A stretch of DNA of 64,000 nucleotides from JAAXHF01 sp965242605. Its GTDB lineage: Bacteria > Desulfobacterota > Binatia > Bin18. A program made the translations under genes and the position numbers. The DNA lies in the NCBI GenBank assembly GCA_965242605.1, contig CBDESS010000001.1, positions 1,240,001 through 1,304,000 of the forward strand. Direction: 5' to 3'. Below the pieces are notes generated by a model, which was given only the letters and a program-made list of their open reading frames with translations, searched no databases and was not told the origin of the DNA. This document shows, in pieces, positions 16,583 to 26,120 of the stretch; position 1 is the first letter of the stretch; each line of letters begins with the position of its first letter.

Positions 16583-17833
16583 TTACTCCGTCCATTTGCG
16601 AAACGCGATGGTCGCGTTGGTGCCGCCAAAGCCAAACGAGTTTGACAGCACCGCCCGAACCGGTGCCTTTCTCGGCGTGTTGGGGACGTAATCAAGGTCA
16701 CAGTCTGGATCAGGTTCTTCATAGTTGATGGTCGGCGGCAGGGTGTCACGGTCGAGGACCAGAGCGGCGTAGACCGCTTCGACCCCGCCGGCGGCCCCGA
16801 GCAGATGACCGGTCATGGATTTGGTTGAACTGATCGCCAGCCGTCCGGCATGTTCGCCAAACACCCGTTTGATGGCCTCGGTCTCGGTGGCGTCGTTGTA
16901 CGGGGTCGAGGTGCCGTGGGCGTTGATGTAATCAATCTCGGTCGGATGGATATTCCCGCTGCGCAGGGCCTGCTGCATGCAGCGGACGGCCCCTTCTCCC
17001 TCGGGCGAGGGGGCCGTCATGTGGTGGGCGTCACAGTTTGCGCCATAGCCGACCACCTCGGCGTAGATTTTCGCCCCGCGCTGGCACGCCGATTCCAGCT
17101 CTTCCATCACCACCATGCCGGCACCTTCGGCCATGACAAAGCCGTCCCGACGCCTGTCAAACGGGCGGCTGGCTTTCTGGGGATCGTCGTTGTGGGTCGA
17201 GACCGCCTTCATGGCGATAAAACCGCCCAGCCCCAGGGGGGTGAGGGCGGCTTCTGCGCCGCCGGCGATGACCGCCTGTTGTTCACCGAGGCGAATCAGC
17301 CGAAACGCCTCGCCAATGGCATGCGACCCGGACGAGCAGGCGCTCGTCGGGGTGTAGTTGACGCCCTTGGCACCGTAGTGAATGGCAATCTGACCGGGGG
17401 CCAGGTTGGCGATCAGCTTGGGAATAAAAAACGGCGAGACCTTTTTGAGGCCGGTGTCGAGGAAAACTTTATGGTAGGTTTCAATGCTGGTCAGGCCGCC
17501 GATGCCGACACCGACGATCACCCCCACGAGGTCTTCATTGTCCGGCGTGATCGGCAGGCCGGCCTCGTCCATTGCCATTTGGGCCGAGGCGTAGGCGTAC
17601 TGGATGAAGGGGTCCATCTTCTTGATTTCGCGCTTCTCAATGAACTCCTCAGGCACAAAATCCGTGACCTCGCCACCAATCCGGGTCGGAAAGTCCGATA
17701 CGTTGAAGCGGGAGATTGGCCCGATACCAGAGCGGCCTTTGAGCAGTCCGGTCCAGTTTTTCTCAACCCCCGTCCCGAGCGGCGTGACCAAACCCAACCC
17801 AGTAATTACGACGCGACGGCGTTCGTCTTTCAT
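16583..17833 (-). CDS. fabF: Beta-ketoacyl-ACP synthase II
   Basis: A 416-residue condensing enzyme that elongates acyl-ACP with malonyl-ACP. Cys in TSACSSG (about 165), His in NAHGTST (about 305) and His in TGHLLGAAGG (about 342) form the Cys-His-His triad of the KAS I/II family. The N-terminus VVITGLGLVTPLG is typical for FabF. ATG at 17833 is chosen; a longer frame starts at 17857. fabH follows in the same direction. There is no acyl-carrier-protein gene in between, and the upstream gene is divergent (18111), so the promoter should lie in 17834-18110, where no clear -35/-10 pair is visible. Confidence 0.93.
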   Translation of the reverse strand: MKDERRRVVITGLGLVTPLGTGVEKNWTGLLKGRSGIGPISRFNVSDFPTRIGGEVTDFVPEEFIEKREIKKMDPFIQYAYASAQMAMDEAGLPITPDNEDLVGVIVGVGIGGLTSIETYHKVFLDTGLKKVSPFFIPKLIANLAPGQIAIHYGAKGVNYTPTSACSSGSHAIGEAFRLIRLGEQQAVIAGGAEAALTPLGLGGFIAMKAVSTHNDDPQKASRPFDRRRDGFVMAEGAGMVVMEELESACQRGAKIYAEVVGYGANCDAHHMTAPSPEGEGAVRCMQQALRSGNIHPTEIDYINAHGTSTPYNDATETEAIKRVFGEHAGRLAISSTKSMTGHLLGAAGGVEAVYAALVLDRDTLPPTINYEEPDPDCDLDYVPNTPRKAPVRAVLSNSFGFGGTNATIAFRKWTE

Positions 17834-18110
17834 AACCCCCTGCCTTATGTCGCACACAAGGAACCCGGCTACCTTAGAGGCTCTGTTTCCGGCCTGTCAA
17901 CTCCGCTGACCCCGGACCCGGCTCGGCGGGCGCGGGCAGCAGTGCCACAACGCAGCAGAGAAGAGGCCGGCTCACAGGGGTATTCAAAGCCGGGATGCCG
18001 GCAATGTCAATCCGCAGGCGTGGCGACCCCAGAACATCGGTCAGCCGCTTTTCCGGCAGTGGTGGTTTCTGCTAAGAGAGGGCAGGACGACACAAAGGGA
18101 GGCACAGACC

Positions 18111-19301
18111 ATGTTTACCCATCCCGTGATTTCTGCCGACGGCCACATTGATCTGCCGTGTTTGCCGGCTCGCCTGTTTACCGACAACGCCCCGGCCAGT
18201 CTGAAAGACAAAATGCCCAAGGTCGTAGACCGACCCGAGGGCAAAACCTGGGTGTCCCACCAGGGAACAGCTCTGGGACTCGTCGGCGGTATGGGCTCGG
18301 CCGGACGCCGGTACGTTCCGGGCCAGATCTACCGGGCCGACCGCATGGCCGAGACGGGGCTGTACGAAGACCAGAGCCGGGGCGTTATGCGGACCGCTAT
18401 CCCTGAGCTGCGGCTCAAAGATCAGGAGCGGGACGGCGTGGTCGGCGAAGTCCTGTATGGGGTGCTGGGCGCGGCCAGCCGCATCAACGACCCTGAGGTC
18501 AGCGATGTGGTGGTGACGATCTACAACGATTTTGCCGCCGACTTCACCACAACCAACCCCAGCCGTTTTGCGTGTGTGGCGAGCCTGCCCACTTCAACCG
18601 AAGAGCGGACGGCCAGGGAGCTCCGGCGCTGCGCCAAACTGGGCCTCAAGGGCGCGGAGCTGACGGTCCAGCACGGCATGAAGCCGCTGTGGCATCTGGA
18701 CTGGGAGCCGGTGTGGCAGGCGGCCCACGAAACCGGCCTGCCGGTCCACCTGCACACCATCGGTCCCAAAGCCGATATGCAATGGCTGCAAGACCACCGC
18801 TCGCGGCGGATGTGGCTGGCCACGATTCTGACCGAGTTTCAGATCTCGATGGCCGGCTTTATGGGCGCGATTATTTATGGCGGTGCCCTGGAGCGTTATC
18901 CGAATCTGAAGATCGTGATCGGCGAGGCCGGCATCGGCTGGATTCCCTATGTGCTTGAACGCATGGATTACGAGTGGGAGGATCAGTTCAGAGACCTGGA
19001 GCTGACAATGCCCCCCAGCGAGTACTGGTACCGCCAGATGTACGCCACCTTCCAGCAGGACCAGACCGGCATTGACCAGATTGAGAAGGTCGGCGTCAAC
19101 AACGTCATGTGGGGCTCGGACTTTCCCCACCCGGACGGCGTGTGGCCGGACTCACAGGACTTCTTGCACAAGCAGCTCGGCCACCTGCCGCACGACATCC
19201 GCCGCAAACTGGTCTATGAGAATGTCGGCAAACTGTACGGGTTTCCGCTCGGCCACGAGAGCAACGGGCGAGACACGCCGCCCGCCCGCGCTCATCGATA
19301 G
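18111..19301 (+). CDS. Amidohydrolase family protein (Amidohydro_2, TIM-barrel metal hydrolase)
   Basis: The 396-residue protein belongs to the amidohydrolase-2/COG2159 group, which includes decarboxylases and hydrolases of cyclic compounds. Likely metal ligands are in SADGHID near the N-terminus, LPVHLHTI near residue 210 and the Asp of WGSDFPHPDG near 330. GEAGIGWIPYVLERMDYEW is a hallmark of the group. GGAGGCACAGACC before the ATG is a good ribosome site. The substrate cannot be told from sequence. It is divergent from fabF and followed by the tldD/pmbA pair after 153 bp. Confidence 0.85.
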   Translation: MFTHPVISADGHIDLPCLPARLFTDNAPASLKDKMPKVVDRPEGKTWVSHQGTALGLVGGMGSAGRRYVPGQIYRADRMAETGLYEDQSRGVMRTAIPELRLKDQERDGVVGEVLYGVLGAASRINDPEVSDVVVTIYNDFAADFTTTNPSRFACVASLPTSTEERTARELRRCAKLGLKGAELTVQHGMKPLWHLDWEPVWQAAHETGLPVHLHTIGPKADMQWLQDHRSRRMWLATILTEFQISMAGFMGAIIYGGALERYPNLKIVIGEAGIGWIPYVLERMDYEWEDQFRDLELTMPPSEYWYRQMYATFQQDQTGIDQIEKVGVNNVMWGSDFPHPDGVWPDSQDFLHKQLGHLPHDIRRKLVYENVGKLYGFPLGHESNGRDTPPARAHR

Positions 19302-19454
19302 GCTGCGAGCGGGGTGGTCCGGTTCCCTGAAGCCGAACGCAGCAGTAAACAGCTACCCGAGTTGCCCCGATTCGGAGCCTGAAACGAACCAGCCTGCTTC
19401 GAGAAGGAACTAACCCGGGGGGTGCACCCCCAGCCAACCCGTGAGCGGCACAGT

Positions 19455-20885
19455 ATGGACGACACTTCCCTTCACGAGCGTTTCCTGCGCAGTGCTCCCC
19501 CGGCCGATTTCTGCTCCCTGCGCCTGGTTGAGGAGCGCTCGCAACATCTCGCTGTCCGTCAGAATATCGTCCAGCCTGTGACCAACGCAGAAGACCGCGG
19601 GGCCATGATTACAGTCATGGACCGCGGGGGACTCGGCTATGCCGCGACCGGCGACCTCAGCCAAGCCGGGCTGCGTCGGGCGGCCGAACACGCCCGGGCC
19701 TGGGCCAGGCGCAGCGCCGGCCACAGCGTATTTGACTTTTCCCGGCTCCAGTTGGCCAGCTCCAGCGGCAGCTATACGACCCCGGTTGCGCAGCCGTGGG
19801 ACTCGGTGTCGCTGGGCGGGAAAATTGACCTCCTGCGCCGCGTCTGCGAGCGACTCAAAACAGATGCGCGCATTGTCGATTGGGAGGCCAGCCTGTTCTA
19901 CTCAGAGCACCAGACGCGCTATCTGACCGAAGGCGGACAGACCCGACAATGCCTGCGCTCTGTCGTCCCGATGCTGAGCGTCACCGCCAACGCCGGCTCA
20001 GACACCCGGATTCGGACCTTTGGCGGCCGCGGCTTCTGCCGTCAGGGCGGCCTCGAAGTGCTGGACCAGACCGGATTCGAGGCTGCCGCCCCCCGGATTG
20101 CCGACGAGGCCCTGCAACTGCTGGCCGCCCCCAACTGTCCACAGGGCAGGATGGATGTCCTGCTCGCCCCCGACCAAATGATGCTCCAGATTCATGAGTC
20201 CATCGGCCACCCCTTGGAGTTGGACCGCATTCTGGGCGACGAGCGCAACTATGCCGGGACCAGTTTTGTCACCCCGGATATGTTCGGCAACTACCGCTAC
20301 GGCTCGGACTTGCTCACCGTCACTTTTGACCCCACCCGGCCCGAAGAGTTCGCCAGCTACGGCTTTGACGATGACGGCCAGCCGGCCCGGCGGGCCTGCC
20401 TGATCCGGCGCGGCATCCTGCAACGCGGCCTTGGCGGGCTGAGCTCACAGGCGCGCAGTGGCCTGCCCGGCGTGGCCGCCTCCCGCGCCCAGAGCTGGAA
20501 CCGGCCACCCATAGACCGCATGGCCAACCTGAACCTGGAGCCGGGCGTGTCCAGCTTTGCCGAGATGGTCGCCGCGGTCGAACGCGGCATCTACATGCAG
20601 ACCAACACCTCGTGGTCCATAGACGACTCGCGCAACAAGTTCCAGTTTGGCTGCGAGTGGGGCCGGCTGATTGAAAACGGCCGGCTGACCAGCGTGGTCA
20701 AAAACCCGAACTACCGCGGCATATCGGCGACCTTCTGGCGCAGCCTCACAATGGTCGGCGACCAACTCCAGGTCCTGGGCACGCCGTACTGCGGCAAGGG
20801 CGAGCCGAACCAGATCATTCGCGTCGGCCACGCCTCGCCGCCGTGTCTGTTCGGCGATGTTGAAGTCTTTGGGGGCGCTTCGTGA
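19455..20885 (+). CDS. tldD: Metalloprotease TldD-type subunit
   Basis: A 476-residue TldD-family protein. TldD and TldE form a heterodimeric zinc protease that degrades unfolded peptides and matures ribosomal peptides in several bacteria. The zinc motif HESIGH (HExxxH) is at about residues 247-252, followed by the third-ligand region. The preferred start is ATG at 19455; the frame extends upstream to 19422 without conserved sequence. It overlaps the tldE-like gene by a GTGATG, so the two are translationally coupled. Nothing suggests a peptide-antibiotic precursor nearby. Confidence 0.9.
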   Translation: MDDTSLHERFLRSAPPADFCSLRLVEERSQHLAVRQNIVQPVTNAEDRGAMITVMDRGGLGYAATGDLSQAGLRRAAEHARAWARRSAGHSVFDFSRLQLASSSGSYTTPVAQPWDSVSLGGKIDLLRRVCERLKTDARIVDWEASLFYSEHQTRYLTEGGQTRQCLRSVVPMLSVTANAGSDTRIRTFGGRGFCRQGGLEVLDQTGFEAAAPRIADEALQLLAAPNCPQGRMDVLLAPDQMMLQIHESIGHPLELDRILGDERNYAGTSFVTPDMFGNYRYGSDLLTVTFDPTRPEEFASYGFDDDGQPARRACLIRRGILQRGLGGLSSQARSGLPGVAASRAQSWNRPPIDRMANLNLEPGVSSFAEMVAAVERGIYMQTNTSWSIDDSRNKFQFGCEWGRLIENGRLTSVVKNPNYRGISATFWRSLTMVGDQLQVLGTPYCGKGEPNQIIRVGHASPPCLFGDVEVFGGAS

Positions 20886-22210
20886 TGCAGGAGTATTTTG
20901 CCGACATCGCCGACTCTCTCGGCGCACTGCTCAGCGGGACCGAAATCTATACCTGTCACTTTGCGGCTGAAGACTCGGACTTTGTCCGCCTGAACCGCAG
21001 CGCTATCCGCCAGGCCGGCAGCGTGGCCCAGCGCCTGCTGACGTGTGAACTGATCGAGGGCCGGCGTCATGCCTCGGGCGAGCTCACGCTGTCCGGCGAC
21101 CTGGCCCTCGACCGCCCCCGGCTGGCCAGGTGTATTGAACACCTGCGCGAGCAGTTGCCCCACCTGCCCGAAGACCCGCATCTCCTGTACGCCACCGAGG
21201 TGCAGTCGAGCGAGCATCTGGGCGAGAACCGCCTGCCCGAAGACAGCGGGGCGATTGTCTCCGCGGTGCTCAACGCCGGCCGTGGGCACGACCTGGTCGG
21301 CCTGTACGCCGCCGGCAGCATTCACCACGGGTTTGCCAACTCGTTCGGGCAGCGCAACTGGTTTTCAACCTGCACCTGTAACCTGGACTGGAGCCTGTAT
21401 GTCGAGGCCGACAAAGCGGTCAAGAGCCGCTACGCCGGTTTTGTGTGGGACCCGGCCGAGTTCAGCCACAAGATGGACGCGGCCAAGGCCCAGGTGGCCG
21501 GCCTGTCCAAGCCGGCGCGGACGATTTCACCGGGCGAGTACCGGGTCTATCTGGCCCCGGCCGCCCTGGCTGAGATCGTCGAGTTGCTGTCCTGGACCGG
21601 CTTTGGCCTCAAAGACCACCGCACCAAGCAGACCAGCCTGCTCAAGATGCTCGAAGAGGGTCTGATGCTCAGCCCCCAGGTCACGCTCCAGGAAAACACC
21701 GCCGACGGTGTAGCGGCCAATTTTCAAGCCGCCGGCTTTCTCAAACCTGACCGGGTGACGCTGATTCAGGCCGGCGCTCTTGGCGAGTGCTTGGTCTCGC
21801 CCCGTTCGGCCCAAGAGTACGGCGTGCCACCCAACGGGGCCTCGAACTGGGAAATGCCGGCCTCCCTGGACCTGGCCGCCGGCACGCTCCCGGAGCGTGA
21901 GGTGCTGCGTCAGCTGGATACCGGCGTGTATATCACCAACCTGTGGTATCTCAACTATTCCGACCGAAGCGCGTGCCGCATGACCGGCCTGACCCGCTTT
22001 GCCACCTTCTGGGTTGAACACGGCGAGCTACAGGCACCGCTCAGCGTCATGCGCTTTGACGAGACCCTGTACCGGCTGTTGGGCAAGCAGCTGCTCGGGC
22101 TCACCGCGGAGCGCGACTTTCTGCTTGACCCCAGCACCTACCACGCCCGCTCAACCGCCAGCTTCCGGGGGCCGGGTGCCCTGGTTGAAGCCTTCCGCTT
22201 CACCCTGTAG
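20885..22210 (+). CDS. pmbA: Metalloprotease TldE/PmbA-type subunit
   Basis: This 441-residue protein is the partner of the preceding TldD. It has the PmbA/TldE fold signatures in its C-terminal half (TGVYITNLWYLNYSDR, then the C-terminal beta-rich part) but no HExxxH, as expected for the non-catalytic subunit. Starts at GTG 20882 or the adjacent ATG 20885 are both possible; the stop of tldD (TGA 20883-20885) is read through the same bases. The pair probably forms one proteolytic complex in the cytoplasm. The gene is full length. Confidence 0.85.
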   Translation: MQEYFADIADSLGALLSGTEIYTCHFAAEDSDFVRLNRSAIRQAGSVAQRLLTCELIEGRRHASGELTLSGDLALDRPRLARCIEHLREQLPHLPEDPHLLYATEVQSSEHLGENRLPEDSGAIVSAVLNAGRGHDLVGLYAAGSIHHGFANSFGQRNWFSTCTCNLDWSLYVEADKAVKSRYAGFVWDPAEFSHKMDAAKAQVAGLSKPARTISPGEYRVYLAPAALAEIVELLSWTGFGLKDHRTKQTSLLKMLEEGLMLSPQVTLQENTADGVAANFQAAGFLKPDRVTLIQAGALGECLVSPRSAQEYGVPPNGASNWEMPASLDLAAGTLPEREVLRQLDTGVYITNLWYLNYSDRSACRMTGLTRFATFWVEHGELQAPLSVMRFDETLYRLLGKQLLGLTAERDFLLDPSTYHARSTASFRGPGALVEAFRFTL

Positions 22211-22233
22211 ACAGGTGGGATGGCGGACATCAT

Positions 22234-22500
22234 CCCCTGGCGTTCTTGACAAAATTGTCACAGCGACCCGGTCGGTTGTCCGTCTTCCTGAGAAAATCGA
22301 ACCCGGAGAATCAGAAGACCGCTTCTACTTCGTGCAGCACGAACCGGGGCTCCAGTACCCGGTGAACCAGATGGGCGTGTCAAGCGGAACGTTGCGCGTG
22401 TTGGCGGCTCATGACCGCTCTCCACGGGCAACCGGAGGCGTCCCTGATCGGCATTGAGGAGCCTGAGAACTACATCCACCCGTCCGCTCTTGAGTCGACG
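22234..22500 (+). pseudogene. Remnant of an AAA ATPase (AAA_21 / SMC-like) with a frameshift
   Basis: Between pmbA and the VOC gene lies a coding-like segment without a full gene. One frame reads RFYFVQHEPGLQYPVNQMGV and then SSGTLRVLA, and the adjacent frame continues MTALHG, then SLIGIEEPENYIHPSAL. Together they match the ABC-signature-to-Walker-B part of AAA_21-type ATPases (SxGTLRxLxL, then IEEPENxxHP). The two parts are joined by a frameshift near 22400-22410, and both ends are missing. It is the scar of a lost ATPase gene, perhaps a defence or OLD-like protein. Confidence 0.6.
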
Positions 22501-22664
22501 GCGCATCACCCACGGCTCCAGACCGCTGGACACAGCAGAGTGGCAGACACGCTATTGCCGCTGCGCTCTCAGGTCAGCCATTGCCTGCTATGCGCCTGGC
22601 GTTTTTCAGGACCGCCCGCCTGTTCACCGGATGGCAGGACAGGCGGAGGGCGGCTGCTGGGCGG

Positions 22665-23459
22665 TCAACTGCCGGCAGAGGCCGGCTGGACCAGGGTGAA
22701 ACGCAGCCCGCACACCACGACCTGCGTATCGGACACCCGGCAGCCGCGCTCCTCGGCGCTCCGCAGCAACTGGTCACGGTCGGCAACGGTGATGTCAAGC
22801 CCGGCCAGCCCCTCGCCCCGGTCGTCGCCCAGTTCAACAAAGCGGACGCCGACGTTGTCGAGCGGCATCTCGGTCCGGCCCTGGGCGTCCCGGCACAGAG
22901 GAATCCCGGCGATACTGCTCCAGCGTTCGGCCAGGGCCCGGGGGTCGGGCGACTGGAGTTCCACCGCGGCGTAGCCGCTGATGACCTCGGTCCGCCGCTG
23001 GGCCGGCCAGCCGCGGCCACCGGCCGGTGCCCAGTGGCCCTCAGGCTCCATCCTGGCGTCCCAGTCGATTTCAAAAAACGCCCCGCCGGTGTCGGCCGGG
23101 TGGAGCTGCATGACGTGGAAGCCCCGCTCCTCTTCTTCAAAGGCGATGCGGACGCCGAGCGCGGCGGCCCGGGCCTTGCGGGCCAGCTGCGTCGCATGGC
23201 GGTCGCACTGGCAGATGACCATATAGCCGCCGTCGCCGTTGCGGCGCGTGAGATAGCGGCCGGCCGTGGTATTGGCCTGAATCGGGGCGACGACCTCCAG
23301 AAAGTTGTTGCCAACCGGCAACAGCGAGTTCTCCAGGCCAAAGACCCGCACGGCCGGATCGACAAAACACACCTCAAGACCAAAGACGGCCTTGAGGTCA
23401 TCAACGACCGGGGCCAGCTTTTCGGCCACCAGACAGACTTGGCGCAGACGGATAGCCAT
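22665..23459 (-). CDS. VOC-family (glyoxalase-like) protein with two modules
   Basis: The 264-residue protein has two vicinal-oxygen-chelate modules. The first starts at LRQVCLVAEKL and contains GNNFLEVVAPI and GGAFFEIDW; the second runs from AAVELQSPDPRALAERW to the end and has FVELGDDRGEGLAGLDI. Such folds bind a divalent metal in dioxygenases, isomerases and resistance proteins. ATG at 23459 has AGGAGAA directly upstream, so the long upstream extension in the same frame is rejected. It is 112 bp downstream of the deacylase gene on the same strand and may belong to that operon. The substrate is unknown. Confidence 0.8.
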   Translation of the reverse strand: MAIRLRQVCLVAEKLAPVVDDLKAVFGLEVCFVDPAVRVFGLENSLLPVGNNFLEVVAPIQANTTAGRYLTRRNGDGGYMVICQCDRHATQLARKARAAALGVRIAFEEEERGFHVMQLHPADTGGAFFEIDWDARMEPEGHWAPAGGRGWPAQRRTEVISGYAAVELQSPDPRALAERWSSIAGIPLCRDAQGRTEMPLDNVGVRFVELGDDRGEGLAGLDITVADRDQLLRSAEERGCRVSDTQVVVCGLRFTLVQPASAGS

Positions 23460-23571
23460 TGGTGTTCTCCTGACCTTATAAAGAAAGACGAGGCGTTTTT
23501 TGCGAGCGCAAGGGCGGGCTGGGATTGCGGGCAGCCTGCCCGCCCCTGTCATGTTCTCCCGGGCTGGACGA

Positions 23572-25263
23572 TCAGCGCTCGTAGCTGCGCAGCACCCGGC
23601 CCGGCATTCCGCCCTGGTACTCGTTGTCCTGATAGAGGATGTGGCCGCCGACGATGGTGTTCCTGATACCTTTGGACTTGGCGATAAACCGTTTGCCGCC
23701 CCCCGGCAGGTCCCACACATACTCGGGATCAACGGCGTCTACCGTCTCCAGGTCAAAGAGGGTCAGGTCGGCCACCATGCCCGGAGCGATCCGGCCCCGT
23801 CTGGGGATGCCGAACAGGTCGGCCGGGACCGAGGTCAGCTTGCGCACGCCCTCTTCGAGGCTCAACACCTGATGTTCACGCACCCAGGTGCCGAGCAGGT
23901 AGGTCGCATAGCCGGCGTCGCACAGCATATCGACGTGCGCCCCGCCATCGGACAGGCCGATCATGAACCGGTCGTCACTGACTAGGTTCTTGACCCCCTC
24001 TGGCTCAAAATTGAAGGCCTGGAGGTCAAACAGGACTTCGAGTTCGTCGGCCACCGCCAGGTCGAGGAAGGCATTGACCGGGTCTTTGCCTTGGTCGCGG
24101 GCGATCTCGGCCACGGTTTTTTTGCTGGCGACATGGGCCTGTACGGCCTCACTCCTGGCGTCAATGACCGTCATCCGGCCCCACTGGCCGGCAAAAATGC
24201 GCCGGCGGTTCATTTCATCCCGGAAGGCGTCCCGGAAGCCGGGGTCGGCGTAGAGCTTCATCTGCTCGTCAGCGCTCTTGTTGAACACCTGGTGCCAGGA
24301 CGAGAAGATGGCGAACAGAAAGGGGTTCTTCATGTTGAACTGGACCCGCAGCGGACGGCAGGTCACCTGGGGCACGGCCTTGTCCCAGGCCAGGATGGGT
24401 TTGACCTTTTCCACCGCGTTCAGGTAGGACTCGGGCTTGCCCGGCTTGTTGAACAGGGCCAGGAAGGTCACTGGCCGCCGGCTCTCATCAACCAGGAATT
24501 TCAACAGGTCGTACTCGTCGTCGGACACCTGGCCGACATTGGTCCCGGTCAGGGCAATTTCAATTGTGCCCCGGCCCTCTTCCTTCATTACCTGACACAG
24601 TGCGCTCAGCTCGTCCCGGCTGGCGTTCCGGCAGGCCAGCGGCCGGCCCTCAAAACCGATGTGGTTGTTCAGAATCGTGGTCGTCAGGCCGAACGCGCCG
24701 GCCTGCATGGCGTCCCGGAACAAGCGCTGCATCTCGGCGATCTCGTCGGCGGTGGCGGCCCGCTCAAACGACGCTTCGCCAATCGCGTAGTGGCGGATCG
24801 GCGTCAGCGCCGCCAGCGAGGCAATGTTGATGCCCAGGCCGCGTTTCTGGAGCGCGTCCAGGTACTCGGCGTGGGATTCCCACTGCCAGTCAATGCCTTT
24901 TTCCATGACCTCATAGGGGATGGCCTCGACATTGACCAGGTCCCACATGACGATATCGCGCGACTGAGGCCGGACCGGGGCCACGCCCACCCCGCAGTTG
25001 CCCATCACCACGCTGGTAATGCCGTGCCAGGATGTGCAGGTCAGCAGCGGGTCCCAGGCGACCTGGGCATCGTAGTGGGTATGGGGGTCGATAAAACCGG
25101 GCGAGAGCACGAGGCCGTCGGCGTTGATTTTCTTGTGGGCGGCCTCGCCGGCACTCTTGCCGACCGCGGCGATCAGGCCGTCTTTGACCGCGACGCTGCC
25201 GTGGAAACTCGTCTTGCCCGTCCCGTCAACAATCCGGGCGTTGTCAATAATCAGATCGTACAT
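23572..25263 (-). CDS. N-acyl-D-amino-acid deacylase-like amidohydrolase
   Basis: A 563-residue metal-dependent amidohydrolase related to D-aminoacylases (COG3653). GFIDPHTHYDAQ near residues 62-73 holds the HxH metal motif, and the C-terminal IAPGMVADLTLFD returns to the small beta domain usual in the family. Members hydrolyse N-acyl-D-amino acids, but many paralogues in uncultured bacteria have unknown substrates. AGGAGGTCCT immediately precedes the ATG at 25263. The neighbours are a heme-oxygenase-like protein upstream and a VOC protein downstream, which together look like a catabolic operon. Confidence 0.87.
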   Translation of the reverse strand: MYDLIIDNARIVDGTGKTSFHGSVAVKDGLIAAVGKSAGEAAHKKINADGLVLSPGFIDPHTHYDAQVAWDPLLTCTSWHGITSVVMGNCGVGVAPVRPQSRDIVMWDLVNVEAIPYEVMEKGIDWQWESHAEYLDALQKRGLGINIASLAALTPIRHYAIGEASFERAATADEIAEMQRLFRDAMQAGAFGLTTTILNNHIGFEGRPLACRNASRDELSALCQVMKEEGRGTIEIALTGTNVGQVSDDEYDLLKFLVDESRRPVTFLALFNKPGKPESYLNAVEKVKPILAWDKAVPQVTCRPLRVQFNMKNPFLFAIFSSWHQVFNKSADEQMKLYADPGFRDAFRDEMNRRRIFAGQWGRMTVIDARSEAVQAHVASKKTVAEIARDQGKDPVNAFLDLAVADELEVLFDLQAFNFEPEGVKNLVSDDRFMIGLSDGGAHVDMLCDAGYATYLLGTWVREHQVLSLEEGVRKLTSVPADLFGIPRRGRIAPGMVADLTLFDLETVDAVDPEYVWDLPGGGKRFIAKSKGIRNTIVGGHILYQDNEYQGGMPGRVLRSYER

Positions 25264-25310
25264 AGGACCTCCTGTGTGTTTGTGCAGGCTCTCCAGCGTC
25301 CATGTGGCTG

Positions 25311-26052
25311 TCAGTGGCGCAGATCAACTTGTATACCCGGGGCGAGCCCCATCGCAACCCGATAGCCCCCCTCTTGGGCGGCGCTGAACTTCTCACACCA
25401 GGCATGTACGCTGTCCCGGATCGTGGGCTGCTTCTCTTCGCTGTCGGCATACTCGCCGACCATCGCAAAGACCGGCTCGCCGTGGGCTCCGGCCTCACCG
25501 ACATGGGCGTAGAAAAACCCCAGCTCGTGTTTGCTCAGACCGTATTTTTCGCGCAGCGCCGTGAGCAGCCCCTTCATCAAGCGGTCACTGCGGGTCTCCC
25601 CGCCGATTGACATTGCGGCCAGGGTCACGAGGCCGTACTCGCGGCGGCCCAGCTCGATCACCCGGTCCACATACTCAACCGCTTCTTTGGCCACGGTGGG
25701 GCGCATGATCTCCTCGTCGCCGGCACCCAGCGCTCTGGCCAGCCGCATGGACAGCATCCAGTGGGTGTCGTCGCCACGCCCCATCATCGTCTCTTCGTCG
25801 ATCAGGTTCTCGACGATATGCCGCCGGATACGCTGATCCATTGGCCCGAGGCCGGTATTCATGAAAATATCGCCAAAGGCCCGGATGTGCTGACCGGTGA
25901 CATAGAACAGATTCAAGGCCCAGCGCTTGAGCTGCTCCCGGGACAACTGCCCGTCAACCAGCCCGTCGGTAAAAACCGGGCCCCAGCAGCGGCTTCTGGT
26001 CCTGGTGTCGAGTATACGAGCGGAGATTGTTGACAAACCCGCTTGTCTCCAT
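25311..26052 (-). pseudogene. TenA/PqqC-like heme-oxygenase-fold protein, frameshifted near its N-terminus
   Basis: The long frame from DGLVDGQLSREQLKRW to the end is an all-helical protein of the TenA/PqqC/HDO type; IVENLIDEE and YAHVGEAGAHGEP are parts of its metal or cofactor pocket. Its start, however, is in another frame: an ATG at 26052 with a very good GGAGGGAAGGCT site reads METSGFVNNLRSYTRHQDQK and would meet the long frame if one C were removed from the CCC near 25978-25982. The usual N-terminus (LLGPVFTDG) is then restored. This is either a sequencing error or a real frameshift. The gene precedes the deacylase by 47 bp on the same strand. Confidence 0.7.
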
Positions 26053-26120
26053 AGCCTTCCCTCCTCCTCTGCTGTCGCATCCTGTATGCAGCCTGGCCCG
26101 CGCCACACAGGCAAGGGGAA

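Noticed and set aside
16850..18151. 433-codon plus-strand frame opposite fabF
   Set aside because: Antisense to fabF, which has all catalytic residues.
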